Below, piece after piece: positions 26,205 through 35,104 of a stretch of 64,000 bases of DNA. Where the stretch lies: contig CAJKDU010000005.1 of the NCBI GenBank assembly GCA_905198745.1, positions 1-64,000 of the forward strand, in the 5' to 3' direction. The position numbers and the translations under genes are program-made. The notes beneath the pieces are model-generated. The model had not been told where the DNA came from and did not search any database. It saw nothing but the letters and a program-made list of their open reading frames with translations. The stretch's first letter is position 1, and each line of letters opens with the position of its first letter. This stretch comes from an uncultured Prevotella sp. (GTDB taxonomy: Bacteria > Bacteroidota > Bacteroidia > Bacteroidales > Bacteroidaceae).

Positions 26205-26797
26205 TTCACTTCAAATAGAAAGTTCTTGATGATTTGTTCTCCTACGCTTCCGCTCTTCTCCGGGTGAAATTGTGTGGCATAGAAGTTGTCCTTGTGCATG
26301 GCCGCACTGTAGGGCAGTGTGTAGTCTGCCGTGGCTATTGTCCACTCGCAATGGGGTACATAGTAGCTGTGTACGAAATAAACGAAGTCGCCTTCATGCA
26401 GATGGCTGAAGAGAGGAGTCTTGAGGTCATGTATGGTATTCCACCCCATGGCAGGCACCTTATCTTCGTGGCGTGTGGGCGAGAACCGCTTAACGTCGAT
26501 GGGGAATATATTCATGCAGTCGGCATCACCCTCTTCCGAGTGGCGGCACATGAGCTGTTGACCCACACAGATACCCAATACTGGTTGTATGAGGTGAGTG
26601 ATAACTTTGTCGAGACCACTCTCTCGTAGACAGTCCATGCAAACCTTGGCCTCGCCTTGTCCGGGGAGCAGCACCTTGTCTGCCCGCTGTAGTTCTTCAG
26701 CATTGTCCGTCAGGTTTGGTTCAATGCCCAGTCTGCGCAGGGCATTGACTACGGAATATATGTTTCCTGCGTTGTATTTGACGATGGCTACTTCCAT
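26201..26797 (-). CDS. hisH: Imidazole glycerol phosphate synthase, glutamine amidotransferase subunit
   Basis: 198 residues, class I glutamine amidotransferase supplying ammonia to HisF. The nucleophile Cys is in [11 protein letters not shown] and the His-x-Glu dyad in [10 protein letters not shown]; the N-terminal [13 protein letters not shown] and VLLPGQGEA are typical. Its stop overlaps the start of the HisA-HisF gene by 4 bases, giving tight coupling of the two subunits of one enzyme. The promoter element at 26827-26834 lies just upstream and may drive the whole series down to fbp. Confidence 0.96.
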   Translation of the reverse strand: MEVAIVKYNAGNIYSVVNALRRLGIEPNLTDNAEELQRADKVLLPGQGEAKVCMDCLRESGLDKVITHLIQPVLGICVGQQLMCRHSEEGDADCMNIFPIDVKRFSPTRHEDKVPAMGWNTIHDLKTPLFSHLHEGDFVYFVHSYYVPHCEWTIATADYTLPYSAAMHKDNFYATQFHPEKSGSVGEQIIKNFLFEVK

Positions 26798-26826
26798 AAT
26801 GGCTTTCTTTTTAGCAATTTATTGCG

Positions 26827-26834
26827 CAAAGGTA
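26827..26834 (-). promoter_or_regulatory. -7 element upstream of hisH
   Basis: On the minus strand TACCTTTG, an exact TAnnTTTG match, about 30 bases before the hisH ATG. No clear -33 TTTG at 19-21 bases. Confidence 0.6.
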
Positions 26835-26871
26835 GTAATATTCTTTCAAATAGCGAGCAATAATCACCTTT

Positions 26872-28530
26872 TTATTTGAATTTGTCTATAAAACTTTGTG
26901 CTTGTGCATTGCCGAGTTCTTTGGCTTTTTCCAGACTTTGCTTGCCCTCTTTCTTTTGTCCTGTCTGTATCTGTGCCAAGCCAAGTATGAGATAGGCATC
27001 AGGGTTGTTGGCATCGATGCTCAGACAATGGGTAGCTGTGGCTATGGCTTCATAGTACTGTGCCACACGGAGTTGCACGTTGGCTTTCTCTGCGTAGAAG
27101 AGTGGTTCCTGAGGAGCGAGTCTAAGGGCGAGATTGATGTCATCGAGAGCCTGCTGGTAAAGACGGCACTTCATGGCGCATTGTTCGCGAGTGTAGAAGA
27201 ATTGGGCATTGACTCGTCCCAATCGAAGTGTGTCGTATTTGTTGTAGTCTTGAAGTGCTTTGCGGTACATGCCCATCTTGTCAAGTTGTGTGGCGCGGGC
27301 AATGTAATATATAGCATCACCTTGTGAGGCAGGCGTCTTGCAGATGGCTACTGCACTGTCAAGCATTTGGAGAATTTCTTTGTCGTCAGCCTTGAGTTGC
27401 ATCTTGCATTGTGCTGCTTCGTAGAAGAGTTCGGGGTTGCGCAAGGCTGTGGAGGTCAGTCCGAGGAACATATCGCATGCCTCTTTGTACTCTCCTTTGG
27501 TGTAGCGTATTTGAGCTTCCAGATGTTTATAGAGTGGCTGTGGGTTGATGCGGTAGGCGTTCTGTGTCTCGGCTATGGCTTTGTCGAGCGACCAGTCGGC
27601 ATAATCCTTATCGCTGGTCTTGTAGAGTTCATGGTTGTAAATGAGTTTGGCGTAACTGAAGTGTGCGCCGTCTTTGTTTGTTGATTTGTCGACAGCCGTT
27701 TCCATATCCTTGGCTGCTTCTGCACAATGGTTGTATCTCTGTTCTACCTGAGCGCGTGTAATGTAGCCGTCGGGATTGAGTGGAAATTTCTTGATGAATT
27801 CGTTGATGGTAGCCATGTAGCGTGCCGAGTCGTTTTGGGCGGCAAGCATCAGTGCCACTGTAGCGTCCTTTTCGTTGTCGGGCAAGGCTATGCGGATTGA
27901 TGTCTGGTGGAGCACGGGGTCGGTGGCGGTGAGACCGCTCACCTGCATATCTGCAGCGAAGCGGGCTGCCGTGGCGTGACATTCGTCACCCGACCTCTGC
28001 AGCAGTCCGAGCAAGTTGCCTGCAGCGTCCACAAGAGGACAACCCAAGTCGGTGTCTTCAATCTGGGAAGAGAGAATATAGTAGGGGTATTTGTCCATAA
28101 AGGTTTCAACCTTCTGTATTTTCATTTGCTTGCCGGCGGCTTTGCCTACTGTGTAGTTAACCTTCCATGTCTGGCTTGTTGTCGTGGCAGGCTTTTGTGC
28201 AAAGGCGGCCCCTACGGTTTTACCGTCTACACAGAACTTTGCCATGTCATAAAGTTCATTGGCTCCTACAATACAACTCACGTCATAACGCTTCCCCTTG
28301 TTGTCGATGACCACAGCATGGTCTGCGCCAACGAATGGCTTCCACGGGCTGATGGCAGTGCCGTCTGCTGAGATGAACGCTCCGTGAGAAGAGGCGAGAA
28401 TACTACCGTCTTTTTTGAAAGTGGTCAGTGTAAATACGCTTTTGGCTGCCTGACTCACAGCTATTGGCTGTGCCATTGCGCTTGTCAGGGCGATGAGGAT
28501 GAGGGTTATGAGTGATGTTAATCGTTTCAT
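26872..28530 (-). CDS. Exported TPR protein with degenerate trypsin-like domain
   Basis: 552 residues with a signal peptide (about 1-20, ending SAMA). Residues 25-215 follow the HtrA/trypsin pattern (SVFTLTTFKKDGSILASSHGAFIS, Asp in ELYDMAKF at 95), but the position of the catalytic His reads SPWKP (61-65) and the nucleophile motif GNSGGP reads DLGCPL (161-166), so His is lost and Ser replaced by Cys. Normal proteolysis is therefore unlikely. From about 220 onward there are TPR repeats to the end. It is the last gene of the dnaN-recN series, 33 bases after recN. Probably a periplasmic binding or scaffold protein. Confidence 0.8.
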   Translation of the reverse strand: MKRLTSLITLILIALTSAMAQPIAVSQAAKSVFTLTTFKKDGSILASSHGAFISADGTAISPWKPFVGADHAVVIDNKGKRYDVSCIVGANELYDMAKFCVDGKTVGAAFAQKPATTTSQTWKVNYTVGKAAGKQMKIQKVETFMDKYPYYILSSQIEDTDLGCPLVDAAGNLLGLLQRSGDECHATAARFAADMQVSGLTATDPVLHQTSIRIALPDNEKDATVALMLAAQNDSARYMATINEFIKKFPLNPDGYITRAQVEQRYNHCAEAAKDMETAVDKSTNKDGAHFSYAKLIYNHELYKTSDKDYADWSLDKAIAETQNAYRINPQPLYKHLEAQIRYTKGEYKEACDMFLGLTSTALRNPELFYEAAQCKMQLKADDKEILQMLDSAVAICKTPASQGDAIYYIARATQLDKMGMYRKALQDYNKYDTLRLGRVNAQFFYTREQCAMKCRLYQQALDDINLALRLAPQEPLFYAEKANVQLRVAQYYEAIATATHCLSIDANNPDAYLILGLAQIQTGQKKEGKQSLEKAKELGNAQAQSFIDKFK

Positions 28531-28563
28531 GTGTTGTCGGTTTTTGTTTCGAATATAGTATTG

Positions 28564-30225
28564 TTACTTGTTGAGCAGTGCCTTGGCATTATTGATGGCA
28601 GCTTCTGTCACGTCGGAGCCGCTGAGCATTTGTGCTATCTCCACTACGCGCTCATCAGGTGTTAGGGCGTTCATGCGGCTGATGGTGCCTTGTGCCGATT
28701 CCTCCTTGTATACCTTGTAATGGTGCTTGCCCAAAGCTGCAATCTGTGGTAAGTGGGTAATGCTGATTACTTGTCGTCCGTGATCGCCCATCTCTTGCAT
28801 GATGTGTGCCATCTTTTCGGCTATCTTGCCGCTCACGCCAGTGTCTATCTCATCGAAGATGATGGTGGGGAGTTTCACGGCTCCGCTTATCATGGCTTTG
28901 AGTGATAGCATGACACGTGCAATTTCTCCGCCAGATGCCACTTGCGACACAGGTTGCATGGCTGTGCTGGTGTTGGCGCTGAAAAGAAACGACACCTTGT
29001 CGGCACCACTGGTACCGATGGGTTTCTCTTCCATTCTTACGCTGAAACGCACGTTGGGTATGCCGAGTGGTACCAGTCGTCGCTGCATCTCTTCCTCCAC
29101 ACGCTTGGCTGCCTTCTTGCGGGCTGCCGTCAGTTTGGCTGCTTTCTCCCTACATTCCTCGAGTCGCTTTTCTGCTTGGGCTTCCATGGCGTGGAGTTCC
29201 TCGTCGCTGTTGTCTATGTGCGATAGCTTTTTTTCTATGCCGTCTTTGATGGCGATGAGTTCTGCTATTGTAGTGACGTGAAACTTCTGCTCGAGTGAGT
29301 AGAGGGTATCGAGTCGCTGGTTGATGGTTTCGAGCTCGGCAGGATCGAAGTCCACATCTTCCGACTTGGCGCTTATTTCGCCGGCAATGTCTTTGAGTTC
29401 TATGTAGCAACTGTCTGTGCGTTCAGCCAGCTCCGTCACGTCGGGATATACTTCCTTGATGTTGTTCATACTGTTTGAGGCGGTCTTCAGCAGGTCGAGT
29501 ATGCCGTTGCTGTCGGCTCCGTTGAGGGCACTGTCGGCCTGGAAGAGGGCTGTCTTGATGTCCTCAGAGTGGCTCATGGTTTCGCTGTCCTGCTCGAGTT
29601 GTTCTTGTTCACCGTCACGGAGTTGTGCCTTGTCGAGTTCTTGATATTGGAAACGCATGAAGTCTTCATCCTCACGGGTCTTGGCTATTTCCGATTTCAA
29701 TTGCTCCAATCTTTGGTTGGCTTCCTTATACTTGGCGTAGGCTTCGGCATAAGTAGTCACGAGAGTCTTGTCACCGGCTATGATATCCACCACGTTGAGT
29801 TGGAAGTCCTCCTTGTTGAGCAACAGGTTCTGGTGCTGGCTGTGCACGTCTACGAGTTGCTCTCCCAGTTCGCGCATGGCGGTAAGCGGTACTGGAGTGT
29901 CGTTGATGAAGGCCCGGCTTTTGCCAGTGGCGCTCACCTCACGCCGTATGATGCAGTCTTCTGCATCGAAGTCTATGTCGTTGTCTGTGAAGAACTTTTC
30001 CATACCGTATTTCGACAAGTCGAAGTGGGCCTCTATCACACAGCGTTTGCTTCCGCTTTTGATCGCCTTGGTGTCTGCGCGTTGTCCGAGCAACAACCCG
30101 ATGGCTCCGAGAATGATACTTTTTCCCGCTCCGGTTTCTCCGGTGATGACCGAGAAGCCAGGGTGGAAGTCGATGTCAAGTGTATCGATGAGTGTGAAGT
30201 CCTTGATGTATAAGTGCTTTAACAT
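28564..30225 (-). CDS. recN: DNA repair protein RecN
   Basis: 553 residues from ATG at 30225 (MLKHLYIKDFTLIDTLDIDF); the 14 further upstream codons overlap the previous gene and are not conserved. An SMC-like ATPase for double-strand break repair: Walker A GETGAGKS, a central coiled coil (about 150-370), signature QVASGGEIARVML, and Walker B IIFDEIDTGVSG. Full length. It starts one base after the DUF4835 gene stop. Confidence 0.96.
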   Translation of the reverse strand: MLKHLYIKDFTLIDTLDIDFHPGFSVITGETGAGKSIILGAIGLLLGQRADTKAIKSGSKRCVIEAHFDLSKYGMEKFFTDNDIDFDAEDCIIRREVSATGKSRAFINDTPVPLTAMRELGEQLVDVHSQHQNLLLNKEDFQLNVVDIIAGDKTLVTTYAEAYAKYKEANQRLEQLKSEIAKTREDEDFMRFQYQELDKAQLRDGEQEQLEQDSETMSHSEDIKTALFQADSALNGADSNGILDLLKTASNSMNNIKEVYPDVTELAERTDSCYIELKDIAGEISAKSEDVDFDPAELETINQRLDTLYSLEQKFHVTTIAELIAIKDGIEKKLSHIDNSDEELHAMEAQAEKRLEECREKAAKLTAARKKAAKRVEEEMQRRLVPLGIPNVRFSVRMEEKPIGTSGADKVSFLFSANTSTAMQPVSQVASGGEIARVMLSLKAMISGAVKLPTIIFDEIDTGVSGKIAEKMAHIMQEMGDHGRQVISITHLPQIAALGKHHYKVYKEESAQGTISRMNALTPDERVVEIAQMLSGSDVTEAAINNAKALLNK

Positions 30226-30226
30226 G

Positions 30227-31135
30227 TTATTGCTTGATTTTCTCCCAGGTGTTGTTTTGTGAGGCATTGATGCTGAAGAGCAGGTCGTAGACTGTCTCCT
30301 TTTCTTTTTGCGTGCCTTTACCTTTATATATATTGGCTAACTCTTCTTTCTTGTAGTCGGTCCATATCTGTGGCAACAGGCTGAGAGGCTTGTTTTCGTG
30401 ACTTTTCTTTAGCCCTTCTTCCAGTGCTGTACTGATGGCGGTGCGTCCGCGTTCGGCATTGTTGGCCATCTCGTCGAGTCCCTTGCGGTAATAGTCATAC
30501 TGCATTTGCCGGAATGGTTGCATGCCTCCGTCGAGGTAGTCGTTGATGATGGCGAAACGATTACGGTCACTGTCAAAGGCTTTCCATCCTGTAAAGTTGA
30601 GTGTCTGCGCATTGTTCGTCAGGTTCATGCAGCGTTGCAGTATGTCTTCTCCGCCCATGGGAGAGAACGTGTCGAGGTCGAGGCCAATGATGAGATAAGC
30701 GTAATAGGCAATGAGCGCTGTCAACTGATTGTCGATGTTCTCTTCGTTGAACTCGAGCTGGTCAAACTGCTGAAACTCAAAGTTGAAGTCGCCGTCGCGG
30801 TTGTTATAGATGGTGGTGGTGTAGGCTGCGTCGTAGACGGGTCGATTGGCTTGTATCAGCGCATAGCAGGTGAAGAGGTTTGTGCTCTTGTCATACTTGG
30901 TAACAGTGATGTTGAAGTTGCAGTTGATGCGCTCTTGGCGCTGAAACTGCAGGTTGGTCCACTGTCGGTCATTGATGAATTTCTCGAGCGTTTCTTTCAG
31001 GTTGTCGAACACGCTGGCATCGGTGCCCTGAATCTGGTTATGATTCACGGTTACCTTAGCCTGCAGCTCCTGCGACTCGACGACGCGGGGAACAAGGATG
31101 CAGAGTATGAGGGCCAAAAGTCTTACCATCTGCAT
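30227..31135 (-). CDS. DUF4835 family exported protein (PorD-like)
   Basis: 302 residues with a signal peptide ending near VVES-Q. The body matches the DUF4835 family: NLKETLEKFINDRQWT, an aromatic-rich LEFNEENIDNQLTALIAYYAYLIIGLDLDTF block and a C-terminal helical part. Homologues in gliding or T9SS-bearing Bacteroidetes are called PorD and connected with type IX secretion; the direct role is not established. It overlaps the end of coaBC by 13 bases (or 7 if the second Met is used) and precedes recN by one base. The dnaN-exonuclease-coaBC-DUF4835-recN order is typical of the phylum. Confidence 0.88.
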   Translation of the reverse strand: MQMVRLLALILCILVPRVVESQELQAKVTVNHNQIQGTDASVFDNLKETLEKFINDRQWTNLQFQRQERINCNFNITVTKYDKSTNLFTCYALIQANRPVYDAAYTTTIYNNRDGDFNFEFQQFDQLEFNEENIDNQLTALIAYYAYLIIGLDLDTFSPMGGEDILQRCMNLTNNAQTLNFTGWKAFDSDRNRFAIINDYLDGGMQPFRQMQYDYYRKGLDEMANNAERGRTAISTALEEGLKKSHENKPLSLLPQIWTDYKKEELANIYKGKGTQKEKETVYDLLFSINASQNNTWEKIKQ

Positions 31136-32313
31136 ATCTCGTTGATAATGTCTTTAGCCACTTCAGTCTTGGGCTTCTTGCCGAAGGCCTTCTTGCCCTT
31201 TTTGCTGATGATGGTTATCTGGTTGTTGTCTGTTCCGAAACAGGTGTCTTTCACTTGCAGACTGTTGAGCACGATGAAGTCGAAGTTCTTCTTTTCGAGT
31301 TTCTTTTCAGCGTTGGTCTCCTCGTCGTTTGTTTCGAGGGCAAAACCTACCAGAAGTTGTCCGCTGCGCTTGCGCTTTCCCAATTCACGGGCTATGTCGT
31401 GTGTGGGGTTAAGGCGTAACACGAGGTCGTCTTTCTCCCGTTTGATTTTCTTGTCTGCCACTGTTTCGGGTTTGAAGTCTGCTACGGCGGCACTGAGTAT
31501 GGCCACGTCTTGAGTGTCGAAGTGTTCCGTGCAAGCCTTGTACATCTCCTCACAGTTTTCCACGTCGATGCGGTCTATGCCGGGGGAGCAGGTGAGACCT
31601 ACAGGACCGGCTACAAGAGTCACGTGAGCTCCACGTCTGAAACATTCCTCTGCGATGGCGAAGCCCATCTTTCCGCTTGAGTAGTTGCCGATGAAGCGCA
31701 CGGGGTCTATCTTTTCATAGGTGGGTCCTGCTGTTATCATAACGTGCTTTCCTTCAAGCGTTTTACTGTCTTTGCTGAAATAATGGTCGAGGTAGTCGGC
31801 TATGGTGACAGGTTCTTCCATGCGTCCCTTTCCTTCAAGTCCGCTGGCGAGGAATCCGCTGGCTGGCTCAATGATGTGGTTGCCATAGGAAAGCAGTGTC
31901 TGCATATTGTGTTGCGTGGAAGGATGGGCATACATGTCGAGGTCCATGGCTGGTGCAATAAACACTGGGGCCTTCATGGAGAGATAGGTGGTGATGAGCA
32001 TGTTGTCGGCTATGCCACATGCCATCTTGCCCAGTGTGCTTGCCGTGCAGGGGGCTATAAGCATGGCGTCTGCCCACAGACCCAAATCAACATGGGAGTT
32101 CCAGGTTCCGTCGCGTTGGGAGAAGAACTCGCTCACCACGGGCTTGTGGGTGAGGGCGGAGAGGGTGATGGGGGTGATAAACTCCTTGCCAGCGGGTGTG
32201 ATGACCACCTGTACCTCGGCTCCGCGCTTGATGAGTTCACGGATGATAAGGCACGATTTGTACGCGGCTATGGAGCCAGTGATGCCCAATACAATTTTCT
32301 TTCCTTTCAGCAT
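31123..32313 (-). CDS. coaBC: Phosphopantothenoylcysteine decarboxylase / phosphopantothenate-cysteine ligase
   Basis: 396 residues, catalysing two consecutive steps of coenzyme A synthesis. The N-terminal flavoprotein CoaC (about 1-180) has LGITGSIAAYKS, CTASTLGKMACGIADNML and APAMDLDMYAHP. The C-terminal CoaB (about 185-396) has ITAGPTYEKIDPVRFIGNYSSGKMG, and the ligase motif containing DFKPETVADKKIKR with its Lys. Full bifunctional length. It lies 12 bases after the exonuclease gene and overlaps the DUF4835 gene. Confidence 0.97.
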   Translation of the reverse strand: MLKGKKIVLGITGSIAAYKSCLIIRELIKRGAEVQVVITPAGKEFITPITLSALTHKPVVSEFFSQRDGTWNSHVDLGLWADAMLIAPCTASTLGKMACGIADNMLITTYLSMKAPVFIAPAMDLDMYAHPSTQHNMQTLLSYGNHIIEPASGFLASGLEGKGRMEEPVTIADYLDHYFSKDSKTLEGKHVMITAGPTYEKIDPVRFIGNYSSGKMGFAIAEECFRRGAHVTLVAGPVGLTCSPGIDRIDVENCEEMYKACTEHFDTQDVAILSAAVADFKPETVADKKIKREKDDLVLRLNPTHDIARELGKRKRSGQLLVGFALETNDEETNAEKKLEKKNFDFIVLNSLQVKDTCFGTDNNQITIISKKGKKAFGKKPKTEVAKDIINEICRW

Positions 32314-32325
32314 GTCGGCTTTATT

Positions 32326-33180
32326 TTATTTGGTGTTGAGGCTACGCATGCGTATGCGCGTGAGCACTTGTTTGGTGTTGAGTGTGAAGTCGCTATTGAG
32401 AATCCAACTGTAGTAGCCAGGATCTCGGTTGAGCACGTCAGTCACGGCCCAGCCTTTGTACTTGCCGAAGTTGAACACCTCGTGTCGTCTGGGTTTTCCG
32501 TCAGCTCCAAGTATGGGGGTGCCCTTGCCGTCGGTCATGTCTTTCCAAACGATGCGTCCTGCAAAATCCACGTTGTCGTTCTGCTTGGAACACTCGGCGA
32601 GTGCGTCCATGTTGTTGGCGAGTTGTCTTTCTGGTTCCTCTTGCTTTCCCGGCTCATACATGTCGAGTTCGCCCATCAGCACGCGGTATGTGGCCTCTGT
32701 GTCCTGGTCGGCACTGTGTGCCTTGAAGTCGTCTTCCATCTTGCGTCCGCAGTAGAACTTGTAGGCGGCGGCGAGATTGCGGCGTTCCATCTTGTGGTAG
32801 ATGGTTTGTGCGTCGATGAGGCGCACGCGGCTGAAGTCGAAGTCGATGCCGGAACGGAGAAATTCTTCTGCGAGCATGGGTATGTCGAAGTGGTTGGAGT
32901 TGTATCCTGCGAAGTCGCATCCAGCGAATTCGTTGGCCAGTTGTGGCGCAAGCGCCTTGAAGTAGGGCGCATCAGTCACCTGCTCGTTGGTGATGCCTGT
33001 GAGTTTTACCACCTCAGGCGGAATGGGCTTGCCTGGGTTCACATAGTGGTTTCCACGCTGTTCTGTGCCGTCAAGGTTCACCTTGATATAGGATATCTGT
33101 ATGATGTGGTCCTTCACTAAATCGAGGCCGGTCGTCTCCAAGTCGAAGACGACCAGTGGCCTGGTGAGATTGAGTTTCAT
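32326..33180 (-). CDS. DnaQ-like 3'-5' exonuclease
   Basis: 284 residues from ATG at 33180 (MKLNLTRPLVVFDLETTGLD); the open frame runs upstream into dnaN sequence, but DxE must lie close to the N-terminus. DEDDh active site: D13 and E15 (FDLETTG), Asp in SNHFDIPML, and His with Asp in HSADQDTEATY. A C-terminal module (GKYKGWAVTDVLNRDPGYYSWILN) resembles the accessory region of exonuclease X-like proteins. It lies 22 bases after dnaN. A role in proofreading or repair is likely but not proven. Confidence 0.92.
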   Translation of the reverse strand: MKLNLTRPLVVFDLETTGLDLVKDHIIQISYIKVNLDGTEQRGNHYVNPGKPIPPEVVKLTGITNEQVTDAPYFKALAPQLANEFAGCDFAGYNSNHFDIPMLAEEFLRSGIDFDFSRVRLIDAQTIYHKMERRNLAAAYKFYCGRKMEDDFKAHSADQDTEATYRVLMGELDMYEPGKQEEPERQLANNMDALAECSKQNDNVDFAGRIVWKDMTDGKGTPILGADGKPRRHEVFNFGKYKGWAVTDVLNRDPGYYSWILNSDFTLNTKQVLTRIRMRSLNTK

Positions 33181-33202
33181 TCTTTCTTTTCTTGTAGATT
33201 GA

Positions 33203-34327
33203 TTAGTCATTGAGCAGCATAGGCATGAGCAGCATGAGCACGTCTTGCTGTTCGGGCTGCTGCACAGGCGTGATGATGCCGGCACGACTGGGGTCTGCGA
33301 GCGAAATGATGATCTCGTCGCTGTCCATATTGCTCAGTATCTCCTGCAGACTGGACCCCTTGAAGCCTATATCCATGGGTTGTCCGGAATAGTCGCATGT
33401 GATGCTTTCCTTGGCACTTGTTGAGAAGTCAATGTCTTCTGCCGAGATTTCCAGACGGTCGGTTTCCAGGTGCAGACGTACAAGTTGGCTGCTGTCGCTT
33501 GAGAAGGGAAGCACACGGCGCAGTCCGCCGAGGAGTGACTTGCGGTCTATGGTCATGTTGTTGGGGTTGTTCTGGGGAATCACCGAATTGTAGTTGGGGA
33601 AGCGTCCTTCGATGAGGCGGCAGGAGAGCGAGCCTTCAGCAAAGTTGATTACCGCATTCTTGCCGTCGAAGCGTATCTCCACGTCGCCGCCGTCCTTGGC
33701 GAGCACGTTCTTCAACAGGGTGGCTGGCTTCTTGGGCAGGATGAACGCAGCGGGAATGTCGCTTATGATGTTGAGCACGCGGTTGCGCACCAGCTTGTGT
33801 CCGTCGCTTGCCACAATGGCAAGGCCGTCGGCAGTGAGGTCGAAGTAGATGCCGTTCATCACGGGGCGCAGATCGTCCTGGGCGGTGGCGAAGATACAGC
33901 GCGTGATGTTGGCGTTGAGCACACCTGCATCAATGTTGATGGATGTAGCGCCGTCGCCCATGGGTTGAGTCTGCGGATACTCGTCACTGTTTTGTGTGGT
34001 GAAGTTGTAGATGCCGTTCTGATAGATAATCTTAATGGTATTTGTGTCTGTGTCCACGTCGAAGTTGAGTGGCTGGTCGGGCAGTTCTTTCACTGCGTCA
34101 AGAATGGTCTGGCTGGGCACGCAGAAGCTTCCCTCGCCGTCGCACTGGTCGAGCTGTAGGGTTGACACCATCACATTTTCGTTGTCGGAGGCTGTCATCT
34201 TTAGTTCATTGCCGCTGATTTCAAACAGATAACTTTCAAGAATCTGAATGGGACTCTTGCTGCCGATCACTCTTGAGAGGATGGACAAACGACTGCTAAG
34301 GGCAGTACTTGATAAGGAGAATTTCAT
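33203..34327 (-). CDS. dnaN: DNA polymerase III subunit beta (sliding clamp)
   Basis: 374 residues forming the ring-shaped processivity factor. Three clamp repeats are present; recognisable blocks include SRVIGSKSPIQILESYLFE, DLRPVMNGIYFDL, ASDGHKLVRNR and the C-terminal LMLLMPMLLND equivalent of the MPMRL end that builds the protein-binding pocket. It heads the operon with a perfect TTTG-N20-TAnnTTTG promoter. No dnaA or origin-like repeats are near, so this is not the classic dnaA-dnaN origin locus. Confidence 0.97.
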   Translation of the reverse strand: MKFSLSSTALSSRLSILSRVIGSKSPIQILESYLFEISGNELKMTASDNENVMVSTLQLDQCDGEGSFCVPSQTILDAVKELPDQPLNFDVDTDTNTIKIIYQNGIYNFTTQNSDEYPQTQPMGDGATSINIDAGVLNANITRCIFATAQDDLRPVMNGIYFDLTADGLAIVASDGHKLVRNRVLNIISDIPAAFILPKKPATLLKNVLAKDGGDVEIRFDGKNAVINFAEGSLSCRLIEGRFPNYNSVIPQNNPNNMTIDRKSLLGGLRRVLPFSSDSSQLVRLHLETDRLEISAEDIDFSTSAKESITCDYSGQPMDIGFKGSSLQEILSNMDSDEIIISLADPSRAGIITPVQQPEQQDVLMLLMPMLLND

Positions 34328-34377
34328 GGAATACTGTATTTAATTCGTTTATTAATCTTGGTTTCTCTAACTGACTA

Positions 34378-34409
34378 CAAAAATACGAAAAACCATCGGT
34401 CGGAGCAAA
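34378..34409 (-). promoter_or_regulatory. Promoter of the dnaN operon
   Basis: On the minus strand TTTG (34409-34406), exactly 20 bases, then TATTTTTG (34385-34378). Full agreement with the Bacteroidetes consensus; transcript would start about 40-45 bases upstream of the dnaN ATG. Confidence 0.75.
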
Positions 34410-34449
34410 AATATTCAGTGAAAAGTTGGTGTGGATGAACTATTTTTTG

Positions 34450-34457
34450 TAATTTCG
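34450..34457 (+). promoter_or_regulatory. -7 element of the DUF3127 gene
   Basis: TAATTTCG, one mismatch from TAnnTTTG, 42 bases before the start codon at 34500. It is divergent from the dnaN promoter. Confidence 0.5.
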
Positions 34458-34499
34458 CAAACTGAACAAAGTAAATTCCAAAACTAACAAGAAGAATAA

Positions 34500-34892
34500 A
34501 TGGAAATAACAGGAAAAATCATTGCCGTGCTCCCCGCTAACAGTGGAGTGTCTGCCCGTTCAGGTAATCCCTGGATGTCGCAGGAGTATGTAATCGAAAC
34601 ACACGACCAGTATCCCAAGAAGATTTGCTTCAGGGTATTTGGTGAGGATCGCATCAAGCAGTTCAACATACAGAGTGGAGAGGAATTGACCGTTTCTTTC
34701 GACGTTGACGCCCATGAGTATCAGGGCCGTTGGTTCAATCAAATCAATGTGTGGAAGGTTGATCGCATGCCAGCACAGCAGCCTGACGCTGCTCCGGTGC
34801 CTCCATTCGATGCTTCCGCCACACCATTCCCGCCACAGTCGGAACCTGCAGCCGAAGCTGGTACAGGAAGCGCAGACGACCTGCCTTTCTAA
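34500..34892 (+). CDS. DUF3127 protein, SSB-like with acidic DDLPF tail
   Basis: 130 residues. The N-terminal 90 form a beta-rich, OB-fold-like DUF3127 domain (MEITGKIIAVLPANSG, KICFRVFGEDRIKQF, WFNQINVWKVDR). A Pro/Ala-rich linker follows and the protein ends in SADDLPF. This matches the acidic DDIPF tip by which single-stranded DNA-binding protein recruits repair and replication enzymes. The layout (OB fold, flexible linker, acidic tip) suggests an accessory SSB-like protein, consistent with its position divergent from dnaN. The DUF3127 assignment is solid; DNA binding is inferred. Confidence 0.9.
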   Translation: MEITGKIIAVLPANSGVSARSGNPWMSQEYVIETHDQYPKKICFRVFGEDRIKQFNIQSGEELTVSFDVDAHEYQGRWFNQINVWKVDRMPAQQPDAAPVPPFDASATPFPPQSEPAAEAGTGSADDLPF

Positions 34893-34919
34893 CATTGCAG
34901 GAGCTGGTGCAGCAAAAGA

Positions 34920-34970
34920 AAAGAAACAAGCGTGAAACTCTAACAGTCTGAGTTTCACGCTTGTTTCTTT
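34920..34970 (+). terminator. 21-bp perfect hairpin terminator after the DUF3127 gene
   Basis: 34920-34940 is the exact reverse complement of 34950-34970, with a 9-base loop (34941-34949). The stem core is GCGTGAAACTC/GAGTTTCACGC, and the outer A-rich and T-rich arms make it functional in both directions. Confidence 0.85.
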
Positions 34971-35104
34971 AATATCCATAGAGCCTTTATTGCTTTTGGC
35001 GTAAACATTCCTCCAAACTTCCGCTGTCAGCAAGAAATGTACTCATCCTTAATTGGATGTGGTCCCTGTCTATTCTATCCAGGCAGCATATATCGTCTGT
35101 TAAC

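Noticed and set aside
34328..34499. Replication origin next to dnaN
   Set aside because: No dnaA gene and no cluster of DnaA boxes; only divergent promoters are seen.
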